Assembly: GCF_032586175.1 (NCBI RefSeq)
Contig: NZ_JAWHTE010000018.1
Span: 1-64,000 of the forward strand
From: Ovoidimarina sediminis
Lineage (GTDB): Bacteria > Pseudomonadota > Alphaproteobacteria > Rhodobacterales > Rhodobacteraceae
Reading direction: 5' to 3'
Length of the DNA stretch: 64,000 nucleotides
The notes below the pieces were generated by a model, which did no database searches, had not been told where the DNA came from, and was given only the letters and a program-made list of their open reading frames with translations. Made by a program: the position numbers and the translations under genes. Of this stretch, positions 42,843 through 52,127 are shown piece by piece (the first letter of the stretch is position 1; the number at the start of each line of letters is the position of its first letter).

Positions 42843-45647
42843 ATGTCTTTTGCAAGCCGGATCACCCGCGTTCCATTCGCCGTGCAGCCCGACCGGGGGC
42901 AGGAGGTGCGTGCCAGGTTTTCGGATGTCGCGCCCGAGATTGGCGATCTGATCGAAGGAACGGCGGGAACCAGCCCCTATCTCGCAGGTCTGATCGAGCG
43001 CGAGGCGGATTGGCTCGAAGAGGCGCTGGACATGGGCGCAGAGGCCGCGCGGGATGCCGTGCTGGATGGCATCGTCGTAGAAGCCGAGCATGCAACCGAT
43101 CCGGGCGCGGCGCTGCGCGCGGCGAAACGGCGGATCGCCTTGCTTGCGGCGCTTGCAGACCTCGGGGGTGTCTGGCCGCTTGAAACAGTGACCGCTGCGC
43201 TTACCGAGCTTGCCGACAGGGCGACCCACCGCGCGCTTACCTTTGGAGTTGGAGCGGAGATACGACGCGGGAAACTCCCCTCCATCGCGCCGGAAGATGC
43301 GGCGATCGGTGCGGGCCTCGTGGCGCTCGCCATGGGCAAGATGGGGGCGCATGAGCTCAACTATTCTTCCGATATCGACCTGATTGTTCTCTTTGACGAA
43401 ACAAAGTTCTCGGATGACGACGTGGCCGAGGTGCGGCCCGTCCTGATCCGGGCCACACGTCGCATGACGGCGCTTCTGGGTGATGTCACGTCGGAGGGAT
43501 ATGTCTTCCGAACCGATCTACGGCTTCGCCCCGACCCGGGGGTTATGCCCGTGTGTCTCTCGATGGAGGCGGCGGAACGATACTATGAAAGCGTCGGTCG
43601 AACGTGGGAGCGAGCGGCCTATATCAAAGCGCGGGCCTGTGCGGGAGACATCGCGGCAGGCGAGAAGTTTCTCGAGCGGCTGACGCCCTTCGTCTGGCGC
43701 CGCCACCTGGACTATGCCGCCATCCAGGATGCGCACGACATGCGCCTCAAGATCAGGGAACACAAGGCGCCCGCTCGCCGGGCGCTTGAAGGATTCAACG
43801 TCAAGCTGGGGCCAGGCGGCATTCGCGAGATCGAGTTCTATACCCAGACCCGCCAGATCATAGCCGGTGGTCGCGACCCGGGCCTCAGGCAGCGCGGCAC
43901 TGAAGAGGCGCTTCGCGCTCTGGAGGCCAAGGGCTGGACGGGAGAGGCCGAGATCCTGATCTCGGATTACCGTGCCCATCGCGAGGTCGAGCATCGGTTG
44001 CAGATGCTGAACGATCAGCAGACCCACGATCTGCCGGCCACGGCGGAAGGGTTCGACAGGCTGGCGGCCTTCATGGGGCGCGAAAGCGCGGGCCTTAGAT
44101 CCGAGATCCGCGAGCGGCTTGATCGGGTGCACCGGATTACGGAAGGCTTCTTCGCTCCGGGTACGGCCAAGGATGCACCTGAAGTCAGCGCCTCGATGTC
44201 GGAAGTGGTGGGCCGATGGCCAAGCTATCCCGCGCTTCGAAGCGCACGCGCGGCAGAGATCTTCGCGCGGGTGCGCCCGGAAATCCTGTCTCGGCTTGAA
44301 AGGGCGGCCCGTCCCGAAGAGGCGCTCAACCACATCGACAGCTTTCTCAAGGGTCTGCCCGCGGGTGTTCAGCTTTTTTCGCTTTTCGATGCGAACCCGC
44401 AGCTCATCGACCTGATCGTCGACATCGCGGCAACAAGCCCCGCCTTGGCAGAGTACCTGTCCCGCCACTCCGATGTCCTAGACGCTGTGATCGGCGGCGG
44501 GTTCTTTGCGGAATGGCCGGGTGAAAGGGTGCTTGCCGCCGATCTGTCAAAACGCCTTGCGGTCGAAGGAGATTACGAGGCTCGTCTGCTTGCCGCGCGC
44601 CGGTGGCGAAACGACTGGCATTTCCGTATCGGCGTTCACCATTTGAGGGGGCTGATCGACGGCCGGGATGCGGGTGCGCAATACGCAGATCTGGCCGGTG
44701 CCGTTCTTGCCGCGCTCTGGCCGGTGGTGGTGGATGAGTTTTCGCGCAAGCACGGGGCGCCACCGGGCCGGGGCGCGACCATTCTGGGCATGGGATCTCT
44801 CGGATCAAGCGCGCTGACGTCGTCATCCGACCTGGACATCATCGTGATCTACGACGATGCGGGAGTGGAAAGTTCCGAGGGCCGCCGGCCACTTCCCGCG
44901 CGCATGTACTATGCGCGCCTGACCCAGGCCTTCGTGACTGCGCTCACCGCGCAGATGGGGCCGGGCCGGCTTTACGAGGCGGATATGCGGTTGAGGCCAT
45001 CGGGGCGCCAGGGGCCCGTTGCGACGAGCCTTGCGGGCTTCAAGACTTATCAGGAGACAGATGCCTGGACATGGGAGCATCTCGCGCTCACCCGTGCTCG
45101 CGCAGTGGCGGGATCGCCCGAGATCGGCGCGGAGGTGGAGGCGTTCCGGGTGTCGCTTCTGTCGCTGGAGCGCAGCGCAGCGAAGGTGATGGCGGATGTC
45201 GCCGAGATGCGCGGGCGGCTCGCGGCCGCGCGGCCCGGTTCGTCCTGGGATGCGAAATCGGGCCGTGGGCGGCTTCAGGATATTTCCCTTCTCGCGCAGG
45301 CCGGGGCGCTTCTGTCAGGCGCGGGCGTGCGCGGAGTGCAGGACCAGATCCTTGAAGGAGCGAATGCTCTTGGACTGGAGGAACGAGAGGCGCAGCGCCT
45401 TTGTGACGCCTATGCACTTTTCTGGTGCATCCAGGCCGCCCAGCGGCTGATGACGTCGGATGCCTTCGATCCCGATGAGGTGGGGCAGGGCGGGCGTTCG
45501 TTTTTGTTGCGCGAAACGCAAGCTGCGGATATGGCGGCGCTTGAACAGGCCGCGGCGGGGGCCGCGGCGCAGGCGGGCGATATCATCGACCGAGTTCTTG
45601 CGACATTTGGGGAGAATGGCCGTGGCGCGCAGCAGGGATGCGATTGA
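42843..45647 (+). CDS. glnE: Bifunctional glutamine synthetase adenylyltransferase/deadenylase
   Basis: Adds AMP to glutamine synthetase, or removes it, according to PII signals. The 934-aa protein has the two nucleotidyltransferase domains expected: N-terminal deadenylase core (NYSSDIDLIVLFD, near 173-185) and C-terminal adenylase core (SSSDLDIIVIYDD, near 658-670), joined by helical linkers. Length is normal. The SD before the ATG at 42843 is weak. A stem-loop lies just upstream. Confidence 0.95.
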   Translation: MSFASRITRVPFAVQPDRGQEVRARFSDVAPEIGDLIEGTAGTSPYLAGLIEREADWLEEALDMGAEAARDAVLDGIVVEAEHATDPGAALRAAKRRIALLAALADLGGVWPLETVTAALTELADRATHRALTFGVGAEIRRGKLPSIAPEDAAIGAGLVALAMGKMGAHELNYSSDIDLIVLFDETKFSDDDVAEVRPVLIRATRRMTALLGDVTSEGYVFRTDLRLRPDPGVMPVCLSMEAAERYYESVGRTWERAAYIKARACAGDIAAGEKFLERLTPFVWRRHLDYAAIQDAHDMRLKIREHKAPARRALEGFNVKLGPGGIREIEFYTQTRQIIAGGRDPGLRQRGTEEALRALEAKGWTGEAEILISDYRAHREVEHRLQMLNDQQTHDLPATAEGFDRLAAFMGRESAGLRSEIRERLDRVHRITEGFFAPGTAKDAPEVSASMSEVVGRWPSYPALRSARAAEIFARVRPEILSRLERAARPEEALNHIDSFLKGLPAGVQLFSLFDANPQLIDLIVDIAATSPALAEYLSRHSDVLDAVIGGGFFAEWPGERVLAADLSKRLAVEGDYEARLLAARRWRNDWHFRIGVHHLRGLIDGRDAGAQYADLAGAVLAALWPVVVDEFSRKHGAPPGRGATILGMGSLGSSALTSSSDLDIIVIYDDAGVESSEGRRPLPARMYYARLTQAFVTALTAQMGPGRLYEADMRLRPSGRQGPVATSLAGFKTYQETDAWTWEHLALTRARAVAGSPEIGAEVEAFRVSLLSLERSAAKVMADVAEMRGRLAAARPGSSWDAKSGRGRLQDISLLAQAGALLSGAGVRGVQDQILEGANALGLEEREAQRLCDAYALFWCIQAAQRLMTSDAFDPDEVGQGGRSFLLRETQAADMAALEQAAAGAAAQAGDIIDRVLATFGENGRGAQQGCD

Positions 45648-45912
45648 TCCCAAGGGGTTGATCCGCGAGGCCTACAGGATCGAGGGGATCGGCCTGCCCG
45701 AGTGCCGCTCGATCTTCCTGGATTGGGCAATCGGCGTACCCGACGGGGAGGAGCCGAAGGCGCTGATCACGGCTCTGCTCGAACGCTACGCCGACGAGCC
45801 GTCAGACCATCCGATGACGCAGGTTCTGAGCGAGGGGCTGAATGCACCGGAGCGGACGGGGCGCCGCGGCGGGCGGCGTGCCCGGCAAGAGGCGGGGAAG
45901 GGCGAGGCCTAG
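45616..45912 (+). CDS. Hypothetical protein overlapping glnE (98 aa)
   Basis: Not recognised. The frame starts at an ATG preceded by GGGGAGA and overlaps the 3' end of glnE by 32 bp. The N-terminal two-thirds has a compact pattern (DPKGLIREAYRIEGI, then RSIFLDWAIGVPDGEEPKAL) that looks like a real helical domain. The C-terminus is basic and disordered (RTGRRGGRRARQEAGKGEA). The clear SD and link to glnE suggest co-expression. Confidence 0.72.
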   Translation: MAVARSRDAIDPKGLIREAYRIEGIGLPECRSIFLDWAIGVPDGEEPKALITALLERYADEPSDHPMTQVLSEGLNAPERTGRRGGRRARQEAGKGEA

Positions 45913-45941
45913 CTCCCCCTTGCCCTCGCCCAGTCGGAAGG

Positions 45942-45959
45942 CGATATCCATGGATATCG
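45942..45959. promoter_or_regulatory. Perfect 18-bp palindrome upstream of AI-2E family gene
   Basis: CGATATCCATGGATATCG is fully self-complementary and lies 25-42 bp before the ATG at 45984. Candidate operator for the permease-hda-ppk1 genes. Confidence 0.5.
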
Positions 45960-45983
45960 ATTAGGAAGGGAGCCAAAAGGTTC

Positions 45984-47054
45984 ATGGCATTGCCCGTTAG
46001 AGAGCAGTTTACCTACTGGGGCATTGCAGCGGCTGTCTTCGTTCTGGCGCTCTGGGCGCTTGGCGACGTGCTGTTGCCGTTTATCCTTGGTGCAGCGATC
46101 GCCTATTGCCTCGACCCGATTGCGGATCGCCTGGAGGCAATCGGCATGTCCCGGATCGCCGCAACGGTCACGATTACCTTCTTCGCAATCCTCGTGTTCC
46201 TTCTGGCCGCGATCCTCGTCATCCCGACGCTGATTCAGCAGGCCGACGAACTGATCAGGGCGGCACCACAGATTTTCCAGAACCTGCAAAGCTTCCTGTC
46301 CGAACGCTTCCCGGCGCTTCTGGAGGAAGGGTCGACCCTCCGTCGTTCGCTTACGGATTTCGCCGAGATGCTCCGCTCCCGCGGTGGGGAACTTGCCAAT
46401 CAGCTTCTGACAGGCGTCTCGAGCCTGGTGAACGTGATGGTTCTGGTGGTTCTGGTGCCGGTCGTCACCTTCTATCTGCTGCTCGACTGGGATCATATCG
46501 TTGCGCGGATCGACAGGCTGCTGCCGCGCGATCATGCCCCCGCGATACGCCAGATCGCCCGCGATATCGACCGGACGATGGCGGGTTTTGTGCGCGGGCA
46601 GGGCACGGTCTGCCTGATCCTCGGGATCTATTACGCCGTTGCCCTGATGCTGGTCGGCCTGAATTTCGGGCTGGTCGTTGGCTTCATCGCAGGCGCGTTG
46701 ACCTTCATTCCCTATGTGGGTGCGCTGGTGGGCGGGGTTCTGGCCATCGGTCTTGCGCTGTTTCAGTTCTGGGGCGACTGGGTTTGGATCGTTGTCGTCT
46801 GGGCGATCTTTCAATCCGGTCAGTTTGTGGAAGGCAATCTTCTGACGCCAAAGCTTGTGGGCTCTTCCGTCGGGCTCCATCCCGTGACGCTGATCCTTGC
46901 GCTTTCGGTCTTCGGGGCGCTGTTCGGCTTCGTCGGTCTTCTTGTGGCTGTTCCGGCGGCGGCCGCGCTGGGCGTCATCGTGCGCTTCCTGATCGGGAAA
47001 TACACCGAAAGCCGCCTTTACCGCGGCCTCGAAGGGCGTGACGACGACGTATGA
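45984..47054 (+). CDS. AI-2E family transporter (PerM-like)
   Basis: A 356-aa inner-membrane protein with about eight helices and a central soluble region (near 80-140). It has the hallmark stretch GALTFIPYVGALVGGVLAIG near 239-258 and PKLVGSSVGLHPV. Despite the family name, most members are exporters or Na+/H+-type transporters of unknown substrate. It overlaps hda by 4 bp. GGAGCCAAAAGG precedes the ATG. Confidence 0.9.
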   Translation: MALPVREQFTYWGIAAAVFVLALWALGDVLLPFILGAAIAYCLDPIADRLEAIGMSRIAATVTITFFAILVFLLAAILVIPTLIQQADELIRAAPQIFQNLQSFLSERFPALLEEGSTLRRSLTDFAEMLRSRGGELANQLLTGVSSLVNVMVLVVLVPVVTFYLLLDWDHIVARIDRLLPRDHAPAIRQIARDIDRTMAGFVRGQGTVCLILGIYYAVALMLVGLNFGLVVGFIAGALTFIPYVGALVGGVLAIGLALFQFWGDWVWIVVVWAIFQSGQFVEGNLLTPKLVGSSVGLHPVTLILALSVFGALFGFVGLLVAVPAAAALGVIVRFLIGKYTESRLYRGLEGRDDDV

Positions 47055-47731
47055 CGCATCGTCAGCTGACATTCGACCTTCCTGTGCGCGAGGCACGGGG
47101 GCTTGCGGATTTCTTCGTCTCGCCGGCGAATGAAACTGCGCTCGCCGCGATCGAGGGATGGGAGGACTGGCCTTTCGGAAAACTCGTGCTGACAGGTCCG
47201 CAAGGGGCGGGGAAGACGCATCTGGCCCATGTATGGGCCACTTTGTCGGGCGCAGAGGTCCTTCCGGCCTTCGATCTGCGGGAAAGCGATGTCCCGGCCC
47301 TTTCGGACGCCAGAGCGATTGCACTTGAAGACATGGATCGCGGGCCGCTCGACGAACGTGCGATCTTTCATCTTCACAATATGCTGGCCGAGCGGGGCAG
47401 GGCCCTTCTGATGACCGCGCGCGTGCCGCCGCGGGACTGGAATTTGCAGTTGCCTGATCTCTTCAGTCGTGTGAGTGCGGCAACCGTCGTTTCGGTGTCC
47501 GCACCCGATGACGCCTTGCTGCAGGCCGTTTTGATCAAACAGTTCACGGACAGGCAGCTTTCCGTATCGCCCGATCTGATCGGCTGGCTTTTGCGCAGGA
47601 TCGACCGGTCTTTCGATGCAGCACGCCGTGCGGTTGAAACCCTTGACGCCGCAGCACTTGCCGAAGGGCGCCCCGTTACTCGCGCCTTCGCAGCGCGTTT
47701 GCTGGACAATCTGACGGAAGATCGCGCATAA
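47051..47731 (+). CDS. hda: DnaA-related regulatory inactivator Hda (HdaA-type)
   Basis: An AAA+ protein that with the sliding clamp stimulates ATP hydrolysis by DnaA and blocks re-initiation. The 226-aa product begins with a clamp-binding-like QLTFDLP (residues 5-11), has Walker A GPQGAGKTH at 49-57, and the DnaA-like LIGWLLRRIDRSFDAARRAV region. It lacks DnaA domains I and IV. The order permease-hda-ppk1 is common in alphaproteobacteria. Confidence 0.92.
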   Translation: MTHRQLTFDLPVREARGLADFFVSPANETALAAIEGWEDWPFGKLVLTGPQGAGKTHLAHVWATLSGAEVLPAFDLRESDVPALSDARAIALEDMDRGPLDERAIFHLHNMLAERGRALLMTARVPPRDWNLQLPDLFSRVSAATVVSVSAPDDALLQAVLIKQFTDRQLSVSPDLIGWLLRRIDRSFDAARRAVETLDAAALAEGRPVTRAFAARLLDNLTEDRA

Positions 47732-47772
47732 CTGTCATCCTACCGTTACAGAGTGACCATTAGGCCCGTGCC

Positions 47773-49944
47773 ATGCGTGAGTCGGATTTTCTAAAAGCTG
47801 CTTTTCCTGCGCCCAAGCCGCCGGATGGCGACATGGAAGGGCCGAAACGGTTCTTCAATCGCGAGCTGAGCTGGCTGGCTTTCAACTGGCGGGTGCTTGA
47901 GGAGGCGTCGAACCCGCGGGTTCCGCTTCTGGAGCGGCTGAGGTTCCTCTCGATTTCCGCCTCGAACCTCGACGAGTTCTACACGGTTCGCGTGGCCGGC
48001 CTGCGCGAACTTGCTCAGGCGGGAAACACGACGCCCGGGTCAGACGGTCTTTCCCCCGCCGAGCAGCTGGTTTTGATCGATCGCGATGCGCGAAACCTGA
48101 TCAAGAGCCAGGGCGATGCATGGGATGCTCTGAAACGCGAGATGGAAACAGCCGGGATAAGCCTGCTGGATCGCCACGGCCTGACTCAGGACGATACGGA
48201 ATATCTGGATGACGTGTTCCTGCGCCAGGTTTTCCCGATCCTGTCGCCGCTTGCGATCGACCCCGCGCACCCGTTCCCGTTCATCCCGAACGGCGGCTTC
48301 AGCCTCGCACTTCAGTTGAAACGCAAATCGGATGGACGCAATCTTCAGGCGCTTCTGCCGATTCCGCATCAGATCAATCGCTTTGTGCGCCTACCGGCTG
48401 AACCGGGGCAGCACCGCTTTCTGCCGCTCGAAGAACTTCTGCTTCTCAGGCTCGAAATACTGTTCCCAGGTTACGCGCTGAAGGGCCAATGCGCGTTCCG
48501 CGTTCTGCGCGACAGTGATCTGGAGGTCGAGGACGAAGCCGAAGATCTGGTTCGCGAATTCGAGGTGGCGCTGAAGCGCAGGCGGCGGGGCGAGGTTGTG
48601 CGCCTGAAGATCTCGTCCGGTGCGCCCGAGGGCCTGCGCGCGGTAATCCAGGACGAGTTGATGGTCCGCGACCCTGAGGTGATCGAGATCGACGGTCTGA
48701 TCGGCATGAATGCGCTGTCGGAGCTTGTGCTGGACGAGCGGCCCGATCTGCTCTGGCCGTCCTTTACCCCCCGTGTGCCCGAGCGCGTGCAGGATTACGA
48801 AGGCGACATGTTCGCGGCGATCCGTCAGAAGGACATGCTGCTCCATCACCCATACGAGACTTTCGACATGGTCATCCGGTTCCTTAAACAGGCCGCGACC
48901 GACCCGAATGTCGTGGCGATCAAGCAAACGCTGTACCGCACGTCGCGCGATAGCCCGATCGTCGAGGCACTTTGCGAGGCGGCGGAAGACGGGAAGTCGG
49001 TGACGGCGTTTGTCGAACTGAAAGCGCGGTTCGACGAGGCTGCGAATATCCGCCAGTCACGCCGGCTGGAACGCGCAGGCGCTCATGTCGTCTATGGCTT
49101 CATCAACTACAAGACCCACGCCAAGATCTCGACCGTCGTTCGGCGCGAGGGTGGGGAACTCGTGACCTACACGCATTTCGGCACAGGCAACTACCACCCG
49201 ATCACTGCGAAAATATACACCGACCTGTCCCTCTTTACCTGCGATACGGCGCTCGGGCGGGATGCGACGAAGGTCTTCAACTACCTCTCGGGCTATGCAC
49301 AGCCATCGCGGCTCGAGAACCTCTCGATCTCGCCTCTGACGCTCAAGACGACCCTTCTGGAGCGGATTGCAGAAGAGGCGGAATATGCACTGGCGGGCCG
49401 TCCGGCCGAGATCTGGGCAAAGATGAACTCGCTGATCGAAGAGGATGTGATCGACGCTCTTTACCTTGCAAGCCAGGCAGGCGTGAAGATCAATCTCGTG
49501 GTTCGCGGAATCTGCGGTTTACGACCAGGAATCAAAGGCCTATCCGAAAATATCCGCGTGAAATCCATCGTTGGGCGGTTTCTGGAACACTCCCGCATTG
49601 TCTGTTTCGGGGCCGGGCACGGCCTGCCGTCCAAACGGGCACGTGTCTACATTTCCTCGGCGGACTGGATGGGACGGAACCTTAACCGGCGCGTCGAGAC
49701 ACTTGTCGAGATCACCAACTCTACCGTTCAAAGCCAGATCGTCGGCCAGATCATGTCGGCCAACCTTGCCGACACGGCGCAAAGCTGGATCCTGCGGCCC
49801 GACGGCACCTTCGACCGGCCGGATGACGGAAGCGACGGAGAGCCGTTCAGCTGTCACCGGTTTTTCATGGAAACACCGTCCCTGTCAGGCCGCGGATCGG
49901 CAGGCGCGTCGGATGCGCCGGTGCTGGCACGGGCAAAGGATTGA
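47773..49944 (+). CDS. ppk1: Polyphosphate kinase 1
   Basis: Builds polyphosphate from ATP by a phosphohistidine intermediate. The 723-aa protein has an N-terminal helical domain (FNRELSWLAFNWRVLEEA), a head domain and two phospholipase-D-like domains. The catalytic His is in NYKTHAKIS and a second conserved His is in LEHSRIVCFGAG. The product of this gene is degraded by the enzyme encoded next to it (ppx, 96 bp downstream). Confidence 0.95.
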   Translation: MRESDFLKAAFPAPKPPDGDMEGPKRFFNRELSWLAFNWRVLEEASNPRVPLLERLRFLSISASNLDEFYTVRVAGLRELAQAGNTTPGSDGLSPAEQLVLIDRDARNLIKSQGDAWDALKREMETAGISLLDRHGLTQDDTEYLDDVFLRQVFPILSPLAIDPAHPFPFIPNGGFSLALQLKRKSDGRNLQALLPIPHQINRFVRLPAEPGQHRFLPLEELLLLRLEILFPGYALKGQCAFRVLRDSDLEVEDEAEDLVREFEVALKRRRRGEVVRLKISSGAPEGLRAVIQDELMVRDPEVIEIDGLIGMNALSELVLDERPDLLWPSFTPRVPERVQDYEGDMFAAIRQKDMLLHHPYETFDMVIRFLKQAATDPNVVAIKQTLYRTSRDSPIVEALCEAAEDGKSVTAFVELKARFDEAANIRQSRRLERAGAHVVYGFINYKTHAKISTVVRREGGELVTYTHFGTGNYHPITAKIYTDLSLFTCDTALGRDATKVFNYLSGYAQPSRLENLSISPLTLKTTLLERIAEEAEYALAGRPAEIWAKMNSLIEEDVIDALYLASQAGVKINLVVRGICGLRPGIKGLSENIRVKSIVGRFLEHSRIVCFGAGHGLPSKRARVYISSADWMGRNLNRRVETLVEITNSTVQSQIVGQIMSANLADTAQSWILRPDGTFDRPDDGSDGEPFSCHRFFMETPSLSGRGSAGASDAPVLARAKD

Positions 49945-50040
49945 CATGACCGGCACCGTGCCGGACCGGATTTCTCTTTGACGGCGGTGTGGCTCTGCGC
50001 CAAGGTCCGGCACGGACAGAGACCTGCGTGAAGAAGGCTG

Positions 50041-51591
50041 ATGGACGGAGCGACAGACGACCCGAGCGACGATTGGGGCCCGTTCGGGCGCCCGTTATTC
50101 GATGATCCTTCGGCACGTGCGCTGTCGCGCGTGGGTGTCATCGACGTGGGATCGAACTCAGTGCGGCTTGTCGTGTTCGACGGCGCGGCGCGAAGCCCGG
50201 CCTACTTCTACAACGAAAAGGTCATGGCGGGGCTTGGCGCGGGGCTTGCCGACACGGGGCGCCTGAACCCCGAGGGCCGCGAACGCGCGTTTGCCGCGAT
50301 CAAGCGGTTCTGCCTTCTGGCGGATGGAATGGGGATCAGCCCGCTGACGGCTGTGGCCACGGCGGCGATGCGCGAGGCCGAGGATGGCCCGGCCTTCCGG
50401 AGAGAAATCGAGGCAGCGACCGGTCTGAAGATCTGGGTGATCGACGGCGAGGAGGAGGCTCGGCTTTCGGCACAGGGCGTGCTTCTGGGCTGGCCAGGGG
50501 CCTACGGTCTGGTCTCCGATATCGGCGGGTCGTCGATGGAACTTGCCGAACTCAAGGACGGCCGGGTTGGGCGGCGCGTGAGTTCACGGCTCGGACCGCT
50601 TCGGCTCAAAACGATATCGGGCGGCAACAAGGCAATTGCCAAGCACATCAAGACCGTGATGTCCGATCTCAAGGATAGGATGGGCGAGCAAAAGGACCGC
50701 CTGTTCCTTGTCGGTGGATCCTGGCGGGCGATTGCGAGGATCGATATGGTGCGGCGCTCCTATCCGCTCACCGTGCTTCACGAATACCGGATGACCCGCG
50801 AGGATGTGCAGGAGACGCTGCGCTTCATTGCCGAAACCGACGTTGACGAACTTCGCCAGATTACCGGGATCGGGGAGACGCGGATGGCGCTCGTGCCGCT
50901 CGCGTCCGAGGTTCTGAGCGCGATGTTGAAGGCCTTCGATCCCCATGACATCGCCGTTTCAAGCTACGGCATTCGGGAGGGCATGCTTTACGAGCAGATG
51001 CCGCAGCGGTTGCGCGAGCGCGATCCTCTGATTGAGGCCTGCCGCTTCTATGAACAGAAAGACGCGCGTTTGCCGGGCTTCGGCCGCCGCCTTTACAAGT
51101 TCATCGAACCGCTATTTCCGGGGGCGCCCTACGAAGAATTGCGGCTCGTGCGTGCGGCCTGCCTTTTGCACGATGTCAGTTGGCGCGCGCATCCCGATTA
51201 CCGCCACGAGGTGACGTTCGAGGCGGCGACGCGCGCCAACCTCGGCGGCGTCACGCATCCGGAGCGCGTGTTCCTCGGTCTGTCTCTTCTCCATCGCTAC
51301 AAGAATTCGCGCGCCGGTGTTCGTCATGAAGAACTGATTGATCTTCTCTCGGAGGACGAGATCCGGAGTGCGGAGATCCTGGGCAAGGCGATGCGTTTCG
51401 GTGCGATGCTTTCGGCGCAGAGCCCCGATCTGATGGGGCGGCTCGACTGGGATGCCGGCGCGGGCAAGCTGACGATGTATCTTGCGCGCGGGGCCGAGGA
51501 TTTGCTTGGCGAGGTTGCCGAGGCAAGGTTCATGTCCCTCGCCTCGGCGCTTGGTGCAGAGCCGGAGATCGTGCGCCCCGAGGGCCCCTAA
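50041..51591 (+). CDS. ppx: Exopolyphosphatase Ppx/GppA
   Basis: Releases phosphate from polyphosphate or converts pppGpp to ppGpp. The 516-aa protein has the ASKHA fold: VGVIDVGSNSVRLVVF near 35-50, the catalytic-region GEEEARLSAQGVL, and a second nucleotide loop SDIGGSSMELAEL. The C-terminal helical extension resembles HD-type GppA enzymes. It forms a polyphosphate make/break pair with ppk1. Its stop overlaps the convergent PIN gene by 4 bp. Confidence 0.93.
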   Translation: MDGATDDPSDDWGPFGRPLFDDPSARALSRVGVIDVGSNSVRLVVFDGAARSPAYFYNEKVMAGLGAGLADTGRLNPEGRERAFAAIKRFCLLADGMGISPLTAVATAAMREAEDGPAFRREIEAATGLKIWVIDGEEEARLSAQGVLLGWPGAYGLVSDIGGSSMELAELKDGRVGRRVSSRLGPLRLKTISGGNKAIAKHIKTVMSDLKDRMGEQKDRLFLVGGSWRAIARIDMVRRSYPLTVLHEYRMTREDVQETLRFIAETDVDELRQITGIGETRMALVPLASEVLSAMLKAFDPHDIAVSSYGIREGMLYEQMPQRLRERDPLIEACRFYEQKDARLPGFGRRLYKFIEPLFPGAPYEELRLVRAACLLHDVSWRAHPDYRHEVTFEAATRANLGGVTHPERVFLGLSLLHRYKNSRAGVRHEELIDLLSEDEIRSAEILGKAMRFGAMLSAQSPDLMGRLDWDAGAGKLTMYLARGAEDLLGEVAEARFMSLASALGAEPEIVRPEGP

Positions 51592-52127
51592 CCGGCGAGC
51601 GCCTTGCCAAGTCTTGGCAGACGTGCGCGCTTCAGCAGGGTGCGAAGCGGCAGAGGATCGGGAGACAGCCGTTCGGCGGTCGCGTGAACCGCACCGATGA
51701 CAGCACGTACGGCATCCGGATTGGCCTTCAGCGCCTCCAGAAGAAACGGATCGGGTGCACGCAGGAAGATGCCTTCGCGGGACAAGGCACGCGGTGGAAA
51801 GTCGCGCAGGTTCTGGGTCAGAAGGCTGTCTGCGCCGCCGTCGATTGCCGCCGCGAGCACGTGGGTGTCCGCAGGATCAGGGAGTCTCAGCCGGGCTTCG
51901 GTTTCTACTGAGACTTCGATTTCCGCATCCGGCCAGGCATCGCGCACCCGCGCGATCTCAACCCGGGCCAGATCACCGTCGCCGCGGCGCTGGGCGGCCC
52001 GCGCCCATTCCTCGAGTATCCTGCCCGACCACAAGGGCGTGAAGAAGCCGGTTGCGGCCACGCCCAGCACGATTTCGCGCAGGACGGTCGGGTAAAGCAC
52101 GTTAGCGTCGATCAGCACACGGCTCAT
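51588..52127 (-). CDS. PIN domain protein (VapC-like)
   Basis: A 179-aa PIN nuclease-fold protein. The N-terminal catalytic Asp is in VLIDANVLYPT, with acidic partners in ILEEWARAA, DPADTHVLAAAIDGGAD and LLTQNLRDFP. Many such proteins are toxins, but no antitoxin-like gene is next to it; the ~60-residue C-terminal tail is unusual for VapC. It overlaps rlmI by 4 bp (ATGA), so it is co-translated with an rRNA methyltransferase. Confidence 0.88.
   Translation of the reverse strand: MSRVLIDANVLYPTVLREIVLGVAATGFFTPLWSGRILEEWARAAQRRGDGDLARVEIARVRDAWPDAEIEVSVETEARLRLPDPADTHVLAAAIDGGADSLLTQNLRDFPPRALSREGIFLRAPDPFLLEALKANPDAVRAVIGAVHATAERLSPDPLPLRTLLKRARLPRLGKALAG

Noticed and set aside
46438..46453. 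GTTC-N5-GTTC resembling a LexA box
   Set aside because: Wrong spacing and inside the AI-2E permease coding sequence.
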